NCBI GenBank assembly: GCA_035536185.1
Contig: DATLOM010000064.1
Location: 1 to 64,000 of the forward strand
DNA: 64,000 nucleotides
Source of the DNA: GCA-2861595 sp035536185
GTDB lineage: Bacteria; Actinomycetota; Acidimicrobiia; Acidimicrobiales; GCA-2861595
Reading direction: 5' to 3'
The position numbers were made by a program, and so were the translations under genes. This document shows positions 1 to 7,574 of the stretch, piece after piece. Under the pieces are notes generated by a model. That model did no database searches. It worked only from the letters and a program-made list of their open reading frames with translations, and was not told the origin of the DNA. The first letter of the stretch is position 1, and every line of letters starts with the position of its first letter.

Positions 1-780
1 CGAGGAGGCGAAGCTGGAGCTTTTCGGCGTCCGGCGCGCCCACCTGGAGCTGTTCGGCCGCTGGATGGAGGAAAACGGCAGGATGCGCTCCACGGTGGCC
101 CGGCGGCTGTCGACCCTGGCCAGCTTCTACCGCTACTGCGAGCAGGAGGGCCTGGTTGCCCGGAACCCAGCCGCGAATGTCCGCCGGCCGAAGGTTGACT
201 ACGAGTCCCGGACGCTCGGCCTCGATCGCAACGAACTGGGTGCCTTCCTGGTCCAGGCCGGGCTCGGCTTGGCTCGGGACCACGCTCTGGCCTCCCTGCT
301 CGCCCTCAACGGCCTGCGCATCTCCGAGGCGCTCGGAGCTGACATCGATGACCTCGAGTACGAGTGGGGCCACCGAACCCTCAGGATCCTGCGCAAGGGC
401 GGCAAGCACGCCACCATTCCGCTGGCGCCTCGGACGTCGAGGGCGCTGGACCTGTACATCGGCGAACGGATGATGGGGCCGATCTTCGTCGGCGCCCACG
501 GCGGTCGGATGGACCGCTACGCCGCCGACCGCACCGTGAAGCGCCTGGGTCGCCGAGCGGGGATCACCAAGCGGGGATCACCAAGCGGATCAGCCCCCAC
601 AGCCTGCGCCACAGCTTCATCACCGCCGCCCTTGACGCTGGCGTCCCGCTGCGGGACGTGCAGGAGGCGGCCAGCCACGCGGACCCTCGCACCACGATGC
701 GCTACGACCCGGCCCGCGGGTCCCTCGATCGCCACGCCACCTACGTCGTTGCCACGTTCCTGGCCGGCGCCTCCCGCTGA
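1..780 (+). pseudogene. Tyrosine recombinase/integrase, frameshifted and 5'-truncated by the window edge
   Basis: The gene enters the window already open in frame 2, with an N-terminal SAM-like core-binding domain (ELFGRWMEE, STLASFYRYCEQEG). The catalytic domain follows, with the first Arg in LNGLRISEAL and the Lys in RKGGKH. At 557-584 the 14-bp unit GCGGGGATCACCAA is present twice in tandem. This shifts the frame and separates these residues from the HSLRH box, the ASHADPRTT His and the tail bearing the MRYDP Tyr, which continue in frame 1 to the stop at 778-780. Removing one copy restores the reading GITKRISPHSLRH. All catalytic residues are therefore visible but split across two frames. 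I infer a recently inactivated mobile-element recombinase. A sequencing or assembly error is the alternative. Confidence 0.85.
557..584 (+). repeat. 14-bp tandem duplication that breaks the integrase
   Basis: Two perfect copies of GCGGGGATCACCAA (557-570 and 571-584) are followed by a partial third GCGG. The extra 14 bases are not a multiple of three, so the duplication is the frameshift itself. It could be replication slippage or a read error. Confidence 0.9.
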
Positions 781-793
781 CGCATCACGGCAT

Positions 794-824
794 GCGGGCG
801 TTACCGAGTGGAAGTAACGCCCGC
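794..824 (+). terminator. Perfect 11-bp hairpin downstream of the integrase
   Basis: GCGGGCGTTAC (794-804) pairs perfectly with GTAACGCCCGC (814-824) around a 9-base loop, 13 bases after the integrase stop. No T-tract follows, so its role as a terminator is a guess from position. Confidence 0.4.
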
Positions 825-989
825 ACCCGCCGGATATCGGGCGTACCGTGCCCGGTATATGGAGTCACATCACACCCACCTCAAGGTCAGGATCGATCAC
901 GCTGCGACCTACACCGCCTCGTAGTACCCGCGGTCGAACTGGACTGATCCGCGAGCTCGGGCTCTGTGCAGGGGCCCCCTGCGGCCATG

Positions 990-2189
990 TCAGCTGGCGA
1001 GTTCAGCGCGCGGCGCCAGAATAATGACAGTGCCGTCTGGGCGTCGAACGGTTTCGACCACGAGGCGGTGGTCGGCAGTGAGCATGGGGGGCGGGCTGGG
1101 TGCCTCGGTGACAGCACGAGCCAATCGCATCAGTCGCCACTGCAGTTCGGCGGGACGGTTGCGCTTGTCGACTCGGGCCATCCCCACAGTCAGGCGGGTG
1201 TCGGCGAGTTGCCACAGCAGATTCGCAAGACGCTCGAGGTGGTCTGCGTTGTCGGCCAGGCGCCTTTGAACCCTGGCGTGAAAGTGCTCGACGGTTTCCT
1301 CGGGCCGGCCCATGGTGGCCTCTGTCATCGCCACAACGTGGGTTCGGGAGTCGAGGGCCAGCGCTCGGTAAGCGAGCTGCACCTGCAGACCGAAAGCGTG
1401 GAACCCACCGATGGCGATCCGGCCCAGGGACTCCTCAACTTCGTGGAAGGGAACGCCTGCGGGCCTGTCGGCGAACTTCCCGACGACCTCCTCCCACTTC
1501 TTGAGCCAGTTGAGGGTGAGGGCCTTGATCTCCTTGACACTTGCGGCCGTCGGACCCAGCCCGACCGCCTCGGGGACGCCCAGCTCGTCGAGGAGCGCGG
1601 CCATCGAGTCCTCGAGGACGTGCTCAGCCGAGTCGAGCCTGGCGATGAGCTCGTTCAGTTGGTGGTCCTCGAGCCGTTCGACCACCTGCTTGATCGCTTC
1701 TAGCTTGGCTTCCTGCTGCCGGCTGGCGAGCATGTCGGCCCCCACCGAGAGAGCCACCAAGCCAAGGAGCGGGCCAAGCGCGACGGCCGCCCCGGCCGCC
1801 GCGCCGCCAACCGGCAATAGCCTCGCCTGGCCGGCGATCTTCGTGCTCCCGGCGAGCCGGGTCGCGGCACGAAACCCTCCGCCCACCGCCGGCATGAGGT
1901 TCGAAACTGTCTGGCCGGCGGGAAGCTCGAGGCGGAAAAGGGTTTCGCCGGCGGTCGGCAGCTTCGACCCGGCCCGCTCAACGACGGTCAGAAGTTGACG
2001 GGCGAGGCCGCTGGAGGCCGCCAGGGTGCCACCCCAGCGAGCCACGCCGCTGGGCGCGGGTTCCCAGGCGACCAGCATGCCGGTGCCGTCGGCGAGCATG
2101 CGCCAGGGTTCGAGTTCAGTGGATGTGCCTCCGGGCGTCAACGCTCCGGTCACTGGGACGACTGCGGCGCCGGATGACTTGGTCTCCAC
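990..2189 (-). CDS. Hypothetical protein with a hydrophobic segment and coiled coil
   Basis: This is a 399-residue protein that I do not recognise. The N-terminal ~130 residues are soluble. They are followed by a Gly/Ala/Leu-rich hydrophobic stretch (about residues 125-155) that could cross or insert into a membrane. Next comes a charged helical region with heptad character (QQEAKLEAIKQVVERL, then NELIARLDSAEHVLEDS). The C-terminal third is helical and rich in Arg and Leu. The GTG start at 2189 is chosen because a purine-rich AGAGGAAGAG lies just upstream. The gene sits alone between the integrase remnant and the DUF262 nuclease inside the island, so a mobile-element or defence role is possible, but nothing in the sequence proves it. 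Confidence 0.65.
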   Translation of the reverse strand: METKSSGAAVVPVTGALTPGGTSTELEPWRMLADGTGMLVAWEPAPSGVARWGGTLAASSGLARQLLTVVERAGSKLPTAGETLFRLELPAGQTVSNLMPAVGGGFRAATRLAGSTKIAGQARLLPVGGAAAGAAVALGPLLGLVALSVGADMLASRQQEAKLEAIKQVVERLEDHQLNELIARLDSAEHVLEDSMAALLDELGVPEAVGLGPTAASVKEIKALTLNWLKKWEEVVGKFADRPAGVPFHEVEESLGRIAIGGFHAFGLQVQLAYRALALDSRTHVVAMTEATMGRPEETVEHFHARVQRRLADNADHLERLANLLWQLADTRLTVGMARVDKRNRPAELQWRLMRLARAVTEAPSPPPMLTADHRLVVETVRRPDGTVIILAPRAELAS

Positions 2190-2580
2190 ACTCTTCCTCT
2201 CTGTGTTCCGGCAGCGGACGACTGCCTAGCGGTCTCCGTCGATCTAGCGCTCCGCATGCACCGGACGGTACGACTCTACGGCGACCCTGAGACGATGGGC
2301 TCGTGTCGCGAAACTCTCGAAGGACCCGCGCATCCTCGTCGTGCTCGTGATCGTGCTCACGGAGGCGTTGGATACGGCGGTGGTAGGTACCGTACGAGCG
2401 GCATCTCGGACAGCGCTACTGCTAGTCATCCTGCTGGTCCTGTTGCTCGCTGGAGCGCGATAGCCGCTCAGCCCCACGACTCCTCGGAGCGGAGAAGGGA
2501 CGAGGTCGTACGATCGCCCGAGTTCGGCACGAGCGGTGCTTCCACGATCACCGACTCTCGGCCACATACCCGCGAGAGTG
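2190..2580. other. 391-bp gap with no recognisable gene
   Basis: Short open frames exist on both strands, but they have Arg/Ser/Thr-rich compositions typical of chance frames in GC-rich DNA and no family resemblance. The stretch must hold the promoter of the minus-strand gene starting at 2189. I see no clear -35/-10 pair, repeat or RNA fold. Confidence 0.5.
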
Positions 2581-4404
2581 TCAGAGCCGGTTGGTGACCT
2601 GCGTGAGCATCTGGTCGGGCCCCGGCCAAATGTTGATCATGAGGTCTGTGAGCGAGTTACCTCGCATACGGATGGTGTCTTCGTTCCAGGTCTCCGCTCC
2701 ATTGTCCCCGAAAGTTGCATTCAGCTGCAGGACGCTCTGGCGAAGTTGCGCAACCTTCTCGCTCCAGGGACGATTTGAGAGCTCAATGTCCAGCTTCGAC
2801 GTCGTCAGCGTGAGATTGCCGAGCGTGTGAAGCAGATGATCGCGATGTTGGGCCGCAGCAGTTGGGTCGGCTACATCGGGGGGGAGCGCCCATTCTGGAA
2901 CCGTCGACCAGGTCTGCGGCAAGAGGTGCTCGATCCAGAGGTTGTGGCCGAGGGCAATTTTCTCCGCACGCCCCCCTTCGCAAAGTTTCTGCTCTATAGC
3001 CTCCAAGACCATCTTGAGGCGGGTCTGCTTGAGCTTGTAGACGTTGGTGTTGAGCACCGTGTGCCGGAAGGCCTCATCCGAGGGCCACCGGTCGACGTCG
3101 GCGGACTTCGACGCAAGTAGTTGAACGATTCGGGCGTCCGCATCGGCAGGAGGCCCCGAGCCAGCCGCCTTCAGGAGGTCGACAAAGAGTGAGCCGTAGC
3201 CGCGGGTCGTGTCGCGGCCTACGAGGCGGCGCACGAGCCAGGATTCAATCGCGGTGAGGGCTCGACGCCGGTTGTCTGCTGGCAACTGCTCGACCTTGCC
3301 GAACAGCCAGAGCAGGACCGGATACACGGTGATGAGGTCCATCTCGTTTATTCGTCGAAAAAACCACCACTCCAAGCTGTTCTCTGGGAACCGGTCGAAG
3401 CTGTCGAAGACGAGACCGTAGCCGTGGAGGTCGGCCGCCACCTCGTTCGCCTTCGAGCCGGTGTGACGTACGAAGTCCTTGAAGTATCGGAAGATTGCTG
3501 CGGCGGGGATTTCAGTCAGCAGGCGCATTGACAGCCAGTGGTTGACGAACATGTGGATCCGTTCGCGCTGGTGGCGGCCGTGGGCGATCGTCACTGACCA
3601 CCGATCGTCGTCGAAGGGCCGCCAGTATTGATCGTGAAGCTTCTCAACATCTAGGCCCTCGTCGTCTGCTTGACGAAAGAGATCATTGCGGATCAGGTCA
3701 GCGTCGGTGAGCCGTTCACCTCGTGCGTTCAGGGTTTCGAAGATGACTTGAGCGTTGTCGTTGGCTTCAAGATCGATCTTGACGAGCTTCAGATGGCGGG
3801 TGAGGGCAGTCACCAGAGCGTCCATCCGCTCCCCAGGCGTGTTGTCGGCGTCATCCAGCGGATCATCGAGATCGCCTTGTTCGAGCCACTTGTCGACTAG
3901 CTCAGCGAAGAAGCGGACCGCCTGTTCCGGGCGGGACGTCCCGGGGCCCTCATCGAGTGCCGCCTGGAATCCCGCCCGGTCGGCCACGTTTGGCCACACC
4001 TTGAAACGGTGCGGCGGCCGGTCCTTCACGACGACCGGCTTGTTCTCTATCAAGCCCCGCAAGAACTCGGCGTCAGCGAGTCCCCGTGCCGCACAGACGC
4101 GGTGCGCGCCGGCCAGAAGCAGTTGAAGCGTCATGAGTCGCTGCTGGCCATCAATGACGCTCACAGCCTGAGCATCTCTACCGAAAGACAGCTTCTGTTC
4201 GCACACCACGGCCCCGAGGAAGTGTTCGCCGAGGTCTGGACCCTCCCCGATGTCGAGGATGTCTTCGGCGACGTTGCGGACGTCGCTCCACAGCGGTCCC
4301 CAGTGCTCGTTAAGATTCCACTTGTAGTTCCGCTGGAAGATCGGGATCAAGTAGCGCACGTCCCTGTCGAACAGCGCGAGAATCTCGACGGTTTCGGCCT
4401 TCAC
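2581..4404 (-). CDS. DUF262/DUF1524 protein, GmrSD-like modification-dependent endonuclease
   Basis: The 607-residue protein begins with a DUF262 (GmrS-type, ParB/Srx-fold) domain. It has IPIFQRNYKW near residue 20 and the diagnostic VIDGQQRLMTL near residue 85. The NTP-hydrolysing GmrS half of such proteins uses the DGQQR motif. The C-terminal part matches a DUF1524 (GmrD, His-Me finger/HNH-type) domain: NLWIEHLLPQTWS near residue 500, then HTLGNLTLTTSKLDIELSNRPW. Both halves are therefore present in one chain, as in single-chain GmrSD, BrxU and related type IV enzymes that cut modified phage DNA. The start is GTG at 4404 after GGGGGTG. No partner methylase is seen nearby. The defence role is inferred from the family and the island context. 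Confidence 0.9.
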   Translation of the reverse strand: MKAETVEILALFDRDVRYLIPIFQRNYKWNLNEHWGPLWSDVRNVAEDILDIGEGPDLGEHFLGAVVCEQKLSFGRDAQAVSVIDGQQRLMTLQLLLAGAHRVCAARGLADAEFLRGLIENKPVVVKDRPPHRFKVWPNVADRAGFQAALDEGPGTSRPEQAVRFFAELVDKWLEQGDLDDPLDDADNTPGERMDALVTALTRHLKLVKIDLEANDNAQVIFETLNARGERLTDADLIRNDLFRQADDEGLDVEKLHDQYWRPFDDDRWSVTIAHGRHQRERIHMFVNHWLSMRLLTEIPAAAIFRYFKDFVRHTGSKANEVAADLHGYGLVFDSFDRFPENSLEWWFFRRINEMDLITVYPVLLWLFGKVEQLPADNRRRALTAIESWLVRRLVGRDTTRGYGSLFVDLLKAAGSGPPADADARIVQLLASKSADVDRWPSDEAFRHTVLNTNVYKLKQTRLKMVLEAIEQKLCEGGRAEKIALGHNLWIEHLLPQTWSTVPEWALPPDVADPTAAAQHRDHLLHTLGNLTLTTSKLDIELSNRPWSEKVAQLRQSVLQLNATFGDNGAETWNEDTIRMRGNSLTDLMINIWPGPDQMLTQVTNRL

Positions 4405-4762
4405 GTTAGCACCCCCGCCAACCGTGTGTGCTGTCGTGTCGATCCCGGTCGGCGCATGGCGGGAACTCTACGGGCTGCTCGGATGGCTACCTCCTGCTGG
4501 GCGCCGCACCACCCCGCGCAAAGGATCACCCACTCCAGGCTCGAGGGGTGTGGCCGACTCCGACGCCGAGCGGACGAGATGAGCCCCGTGATCGGACTCG
4601 CTGAGCGCGACCGTCCGGTAACGGCACGAGCCGAGCGCTGGTATCGGCACCTACCGGGCGCTCCGTAACGACAGCCGCCTTGCGTTCCTCAGCGCGTCGC
4701 CCCATCCGATATTTGGCGGTTCCGTGCGGGTCGTGGTCGCGGCGCCAGCACCGTCCCAAGCG
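4405..4762. other. 358-bp gap with no recognisable gene
   Basis: This gap lies between the DUF262 gene start and the end of the VapC-like toxin gene, both on the minus strand. Two short minus-strand frames overlap each other here but lack a convincing ribosome site or family features. It must carry the promoter of the nuclease. I cannot identify the elements. Confidence 0.5.
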
Positions 4763-5194
4763 TCAGCCGGTGTCGCTGACCGTCAACCATTCGACGGGTT
4801 GCCCAGTCGCCTGGGCGATTAAGTCGAAGTCCTTGTCGTGGTGTAGGACGACCAGGCTGGCAAGCTCGGCGGCGGCGGCGACCACCAGATCGGGAATGCT
4901 CGGAGCTCGGTGCTGGCCCCGGTCGGCCAGGAGCAACTGGACCTCCGCCGCGCGGTCCTCGATCGCTGGGGTGAGGTACTGGATTGGCATGGCGGCGAGG
5001 GGAGGGACCTCCAGCTCGGCCCGCCAGGCGGTGGCCGTGCGGGCCGAGTAGCCGAGCTCGAGTCGGGTGATCGTGGCCATCCGCACCAGGCCACGGTCGA
5101 TGCGCTCGGCCCAGGTGTGGCCGTCGGGACCGGTGCCGGGCCGGACGTAGGCCGACTTGTCGATCAGCCAGCCGGGTGGCGTCCTCGACACCAC
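4763..5194 (-). CDS. vapC: PIN-domain toxin, VapC family
   Basis: This 143-residue protein has the PIN layout. WLIDKSAYV near the N terminus gives the first acidic residue and the conserved Ser/Ala-Tyr. RLELGYSAR gives the central Glu. IPDLVVAAAA and VVLHHDKDFDLIA supply the distal Asp residues. VapC toxins are Mg2+-dependent endoribonucleases that cut tRNA or rRNA when their antitoxin is degraded. The GTG at 5194 is the probable start, and a second GTG codon follows immediately. It lies 13 bases downstream of the antitoxin stop, so the pair is one operon with the antitoxin first. The complete acidic set suggests an active enzyme. Its RNA target cannot be read from sequence. Confidence 0.9.
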   Translation of the reverse strand: MVSRTPPGWLIDKSAYVRPGTGPDGHTWAERIDRGLVRMATITRLELGYSARTATAWRAELEVPPLAAMPIQYLTPAIEDRAAEVQLLLADRGQHRAPSIPDLVVAAAAELASLVVLHHDKDFDLIAQATGQPVEWLTVSDTG

Positions 5195-5207
5195 CGCGCT
5201 CAGACGC

Positions 5208-5435
5208 TCAGCTCCATGCGCCCGACATCACGTCAGGATTGGCGATGTCGGCGAAGACCTCCGCCGAGCGTTTGAGGTCATCAACGGTGACCCTCGTATG
5301 GGGCCGGGACTGCGCGGCGAGCTCGCGCCGGAGGTACTCGTTGCGGGAGAGCCCGAGGCGAGCAGCGTTGGCGTCGATGGCGGCGACGACGTGGTCAGGC
5401 AAGTCACGGATAAGGACGTTGGGCAACCGGGCCAC
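5208..5435 (-). CDS. vapB: Ribbon-helix-helix antitoxin, VapB/FitA-like
   Basis: The protein is about 72-75 residues. The N-terminal beta strand LPNVLIRDLPDHV and the helices around AARLGLSRNEYLRREL form a ribbon-helix-helix DNA-binding domain. The C-terminal tail (VTVDDLKRSAEVFADI) would bind the toxin. The GTG at 5435 lies directly against the ribosome site AAGGAGG with no spacing. The TTG at 5426, 8 bases from the site and opening with LPNVLIRD, is the better start. The operon is presumably self-repressed through the palindrome just upstream. It pairs with the PIN toxin that begins 13 bases after its stop. Confidence 0.88.
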   Translation of the reverse strand: MARLPNVLIRDLPDHVVAAIDANAARLGLSRNEYLRRELAAQSRPHTRVTVDDLKRSAEVFADIANPDVMSGAWS

Positions 5436-5449
5436 CTCCTTGTGCCCGA

Positions 5450-5466
5450 TGATAGCACCGCTATCA
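5450..5466. promoter_or_regulatory. Palindromic operator upstream of vapBC
   Basis: TGATAGC-ACC-GCTATCA is a perfect 7-bp inverted repeat with a 3-bp spacer, placed about 15 bp before the antitoxin ribosome site. This position and symmetry fit autoregulation by a ribbon-helix-helix antitoxin dimer. The binding itself is inferred. Confidence 0.65.
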
Positions 5467-5497
5467 CGATCGATTGTGCCGCGGTCGACGGCCGCTC

Positions 5498-6373
5498 TCA
5501 GCCGGATTCCGGCGGCGGCTGTCCATTGCGAAGGGCCACGAAGTCCTCATCGGTCCCATCGTCTGAGCCCGCGTCGCCGACATCTTCGATCGACCAAGCC
5601 CCCGACTCCTGGTCGTAGGCCAGGGTGTACTTGGGCCCCACGTGAAGTCCCGCCGGGATGAGGATCTTCTGTACGAAGGGCAAGCCCTCCGCGTCCTTCT
5701 TGACATACGTCTCCCCGGGCATCTGGAAGTACCACGGCTTGGTGCCGAACGATCCGAACTGCCCTTCAATGATCCGCCCAAGAAGTTGGATCGCGTCGAG
5801 TGCCATCTCACGCGCGCGTGTTGAGGTCTCGGGACGGAAGTGGATCGACTCGTTGCGCTTCGTCCGCAGCTCCCGGTAGTCGGTGACGACCTCAGGCAGG
5901 AGGATGTGCCACGACCCGAGGACGTCGATCGCCCTGCTCCAGTCGTCGTACGACTCCTTGTCGTAGACGTGCTTGTACTCGGGCGTGCCCTTGAAGTCGT
6001 CCCGGAACTCGTGGATCAGGTGGTTGAGGATGCGCTCGCCAAGCGCGCAGCACCCAACGAGAGCTGGATAGTGACTCCCGATCACGAAGGACCGACGCAC
6101 CTGGCGGAAGAACAAGTTGTGGTAGGCAAGGACCGAGAAGGGCTCAGGGCCCAGTGCTCCGAACTCTGCCACCTTCTCGCCGAGGTCGTCCTCACCGAAC
6201 TCGTACTTGAGCCACTCGAGCGCACGGAGTCGGTTCGACCAGTGCTGTGCGCGGATCCTCGGCTCCCAGTTCGCTGAGATCTCATCCGTGATCAGATGCG
6301 ACCGCGTGTCGAACGTTCCGTTGATCATGCGGTATCGACGCACGACCTCCATTGTGACCGAGAACCGGCGCAA
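5498..6373 (-). CDS. Uncharacterised protein with a HEPN-like RNESIH motif
   Basis: The protein has up to 291 residues and I cannot assign a named family. The central and C-terminal part is helical: SHYPALVGCCALGERILNHLI, then DVLGSWHILLPEVV. It includes ELRTKRNESIHF near residue 172, which matches the R-x4-H signature of HEPN ribonucleases. The context of a helical bundle around that motif supports a HEPN-like domain, though the fold is not proven. The C-terminal ~60 residues are acidic (GDAGSDDGTDED). Possible starts are the ATG codons at 6373, 6352 and 6328. The gene is divergent from the three-gene set starting at 6402, with 28 bp between the outermost starts, so the two units probably share a control region. 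Confidence 0.7.
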   Translation of the reverse strand: MRRFSVTMEVVRRYRMINGTFDTRSHLITDEISANWEPRIRAQHWSNRLRALEWLKYEFGEDDLGEKVAEFGALGPEPFSVLAYHNLFFRQVRRSFVIGSHYPALVGCCALGERILNHLIHEFRDDFKGTPEYKHVYDKESYDDWSRAIDVLGSWHILLPEVVTDYRELRTKRNESIHFRPETSTRAREMALDAIQLLGRIIEGQFGSFGTKPWYFQMPGETYVKKDAEGLPFVQKILIPAGLHVGPKYTLAYDQESGAWSIEDVGDAGSDDGTDEDFVALRNGQPPPESG

Positions 6374-6401
6374 TCGTCAGCGAGTTCGTGCTCGCTGCCG
6401 G

Positions 6402-7574
6402 ATGGCGCGCGCCACTAGGCGACGCACCCGCGAAGATGCCGTTCGCGAAGCGCTCAAGAGAGGGATCGCGCATCAGCCGCGTCAGCATGTGATTTCGAAC
6501 TTCCGCTACACACGTCGCGGGCAGGATGTAGGTGTGGGATCGACGGAAGATGCCTTCGAGGCCGAGTCGAAACGCGTGCTCCAGCGGTTGCTCGGGGGCG
6601 ACGTCGTCGATCGAGACGTTGACGGAGCACAAAGCACTCGCGACTTCGATCTTCTGGTCGAGAGCATCGTTGTCCACGCGGTGGAGGTGACGTCGGTCCA
6701 GTTGCCCGCTGCGCGAGCAACCCGAGCGGGCATCGAGCGACTTCGCGACAAGGACGTTGGTCTAACGGCGACGTGGGACGTGTACCTCCATGAGGAGGCA
6801 CCTACCCGACCCATCGAGAGGCACGCGCCTCGCCTCCTCAACCTCCTGTACGCGAAGGGTGTGGCTGAGTTCGACGACCTCAGCCCTCCAGCTGAGCCGA
6901 TGGTCGCCGCCGCGGTCGAAGAGTTGGCAGTGCTGCACGTTCCCAAGGGCCGTGCGTCAACAAGGCCACCCTTCCGCATTCATGCAGGCGGCTTCGGCAG
7001 CGGCAGCCTTGGCCCAGCGAACCTGACCCGTGCACTCGAGGCCGAAGCCGCCAAGGATGACAACCGTCGGAAGCTCGCCGACGCACCTGCGGGTGCGACA
7101 CGACATCTCTTCGTGTGGCTGCACGACTCTGATTGGTACATCTCGAGCCTGCTGCGCGATCCGATCACCACGCCCCCGGCACCCTTGCTTCCAGACGAAG
7201 TCGACGTGATCTGGGCTGCCGTCAGAGAGGGGCCCGACGAGTTGACATGCTCGGCCCTTCTCCGTGCCGACCGGACAGGACTGGTCGAAATCGACCCGAC
7301 ACCCGGCGCCGACCTGCCGCGCCGCCACACACCGGGAGCCGCTAGCGGCCCGCCGGATGACCCACCATCTTGCGTGGTGTGCCAAGGCCCGGGAGCCTGG
7401 ACCGTGTGGACCGTCGAGCGGCTCAATCCGGCGACGGGCGTCCGGGTCGATGTACTCGCGTGGAAGGCAACATGCGAAAGCGATGCGATGCACTGGGCAA
7501 TACCCGGGCGGGCGCTCTCGGCTCTGGAGTTGACGTCATTCGACCGCCACGATGGAAACCCGGAGGTCCGGTGA
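6402..7574 (+). CDS. Uncharacterised protein, possible degenerate restriction-fold domain; first gene of the ApeA-like operon
   Basis: This 390-residue protein is not recognised. About 50 residues from the start, AFEAESKRVLQRLLGG is followed by STRDFDLLV and HAVEVTSVQ. The D...E-V-T arrangement resembles the metal-binding strands of PD-(D/E)xK-like proteins in which the Lys is replaced by Thr. This is a weak, inferred similarity. A later segment, RHLFVWLHDSDWYI, and a single CVVC pair near residue 325 are the other landmarks. The frame is open further upstream, but that part would overlap the divergent gene and has non-coding composition, so ATG 6402 is preferred. The stop overlaps the GTG start of the ApeA-like gene (GTGA), which indicates translational coupling and a shared job. 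Confidence 0.7.
   Translation: MARATRRRTREDAVREALKRGIAHQPRQHVISNFRYTRRGQDVGVGSTEDAFEAESKRVLQRLLGGDVVDRDVDGAQSTRDFDLLVESIVVHAVEVTSVQLPAARATRAGIERLRDKDVGLTATWDVYLHEEAPTRPIERHAPRLLNLLYAKGVAEFDDLSPPAEPMVAAAVEELAVLHVPKGRASTRPPFRIHAGGFGSGSLGPANLTRALEAEAAKDDNRRKLADAPAGATRHLFVWLHDSDWYISSLLRDPITTPPAPLLPDEVDVIWAAVREGPDELTCSALLRADRTGLVEIDPTPGADLPRRHTPGAASGPPDDPPSCVVCQGPGAWTVWTVERLNPATGVRVDVLAWKATCESDAMHWAIPGRALSALELTSFDRHDGNPEVR

Noticed and set aside
2244..2597. Short frames on both strands between the hypothetical gene and the DUF262 gene
   Set aside because: They overlap each other, are Ser/Thr/Arg-rich and lack ribosome sites.
6207..6401. Longer N terminus for the first gene of the ApeA-like operon
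   Set aside because: It would overlap the divergent HEPN-motif gene by more than 150 bp, and its residues are Arg/Ser-rich shadow sequence.
7370..7570. Longer N terminus for the ApeA-like protein
   Set aside because: The region is the coding 3' end of the preceding gene. The GTG at 7571 with GGAGG and a 4-bp overlap is a better start.
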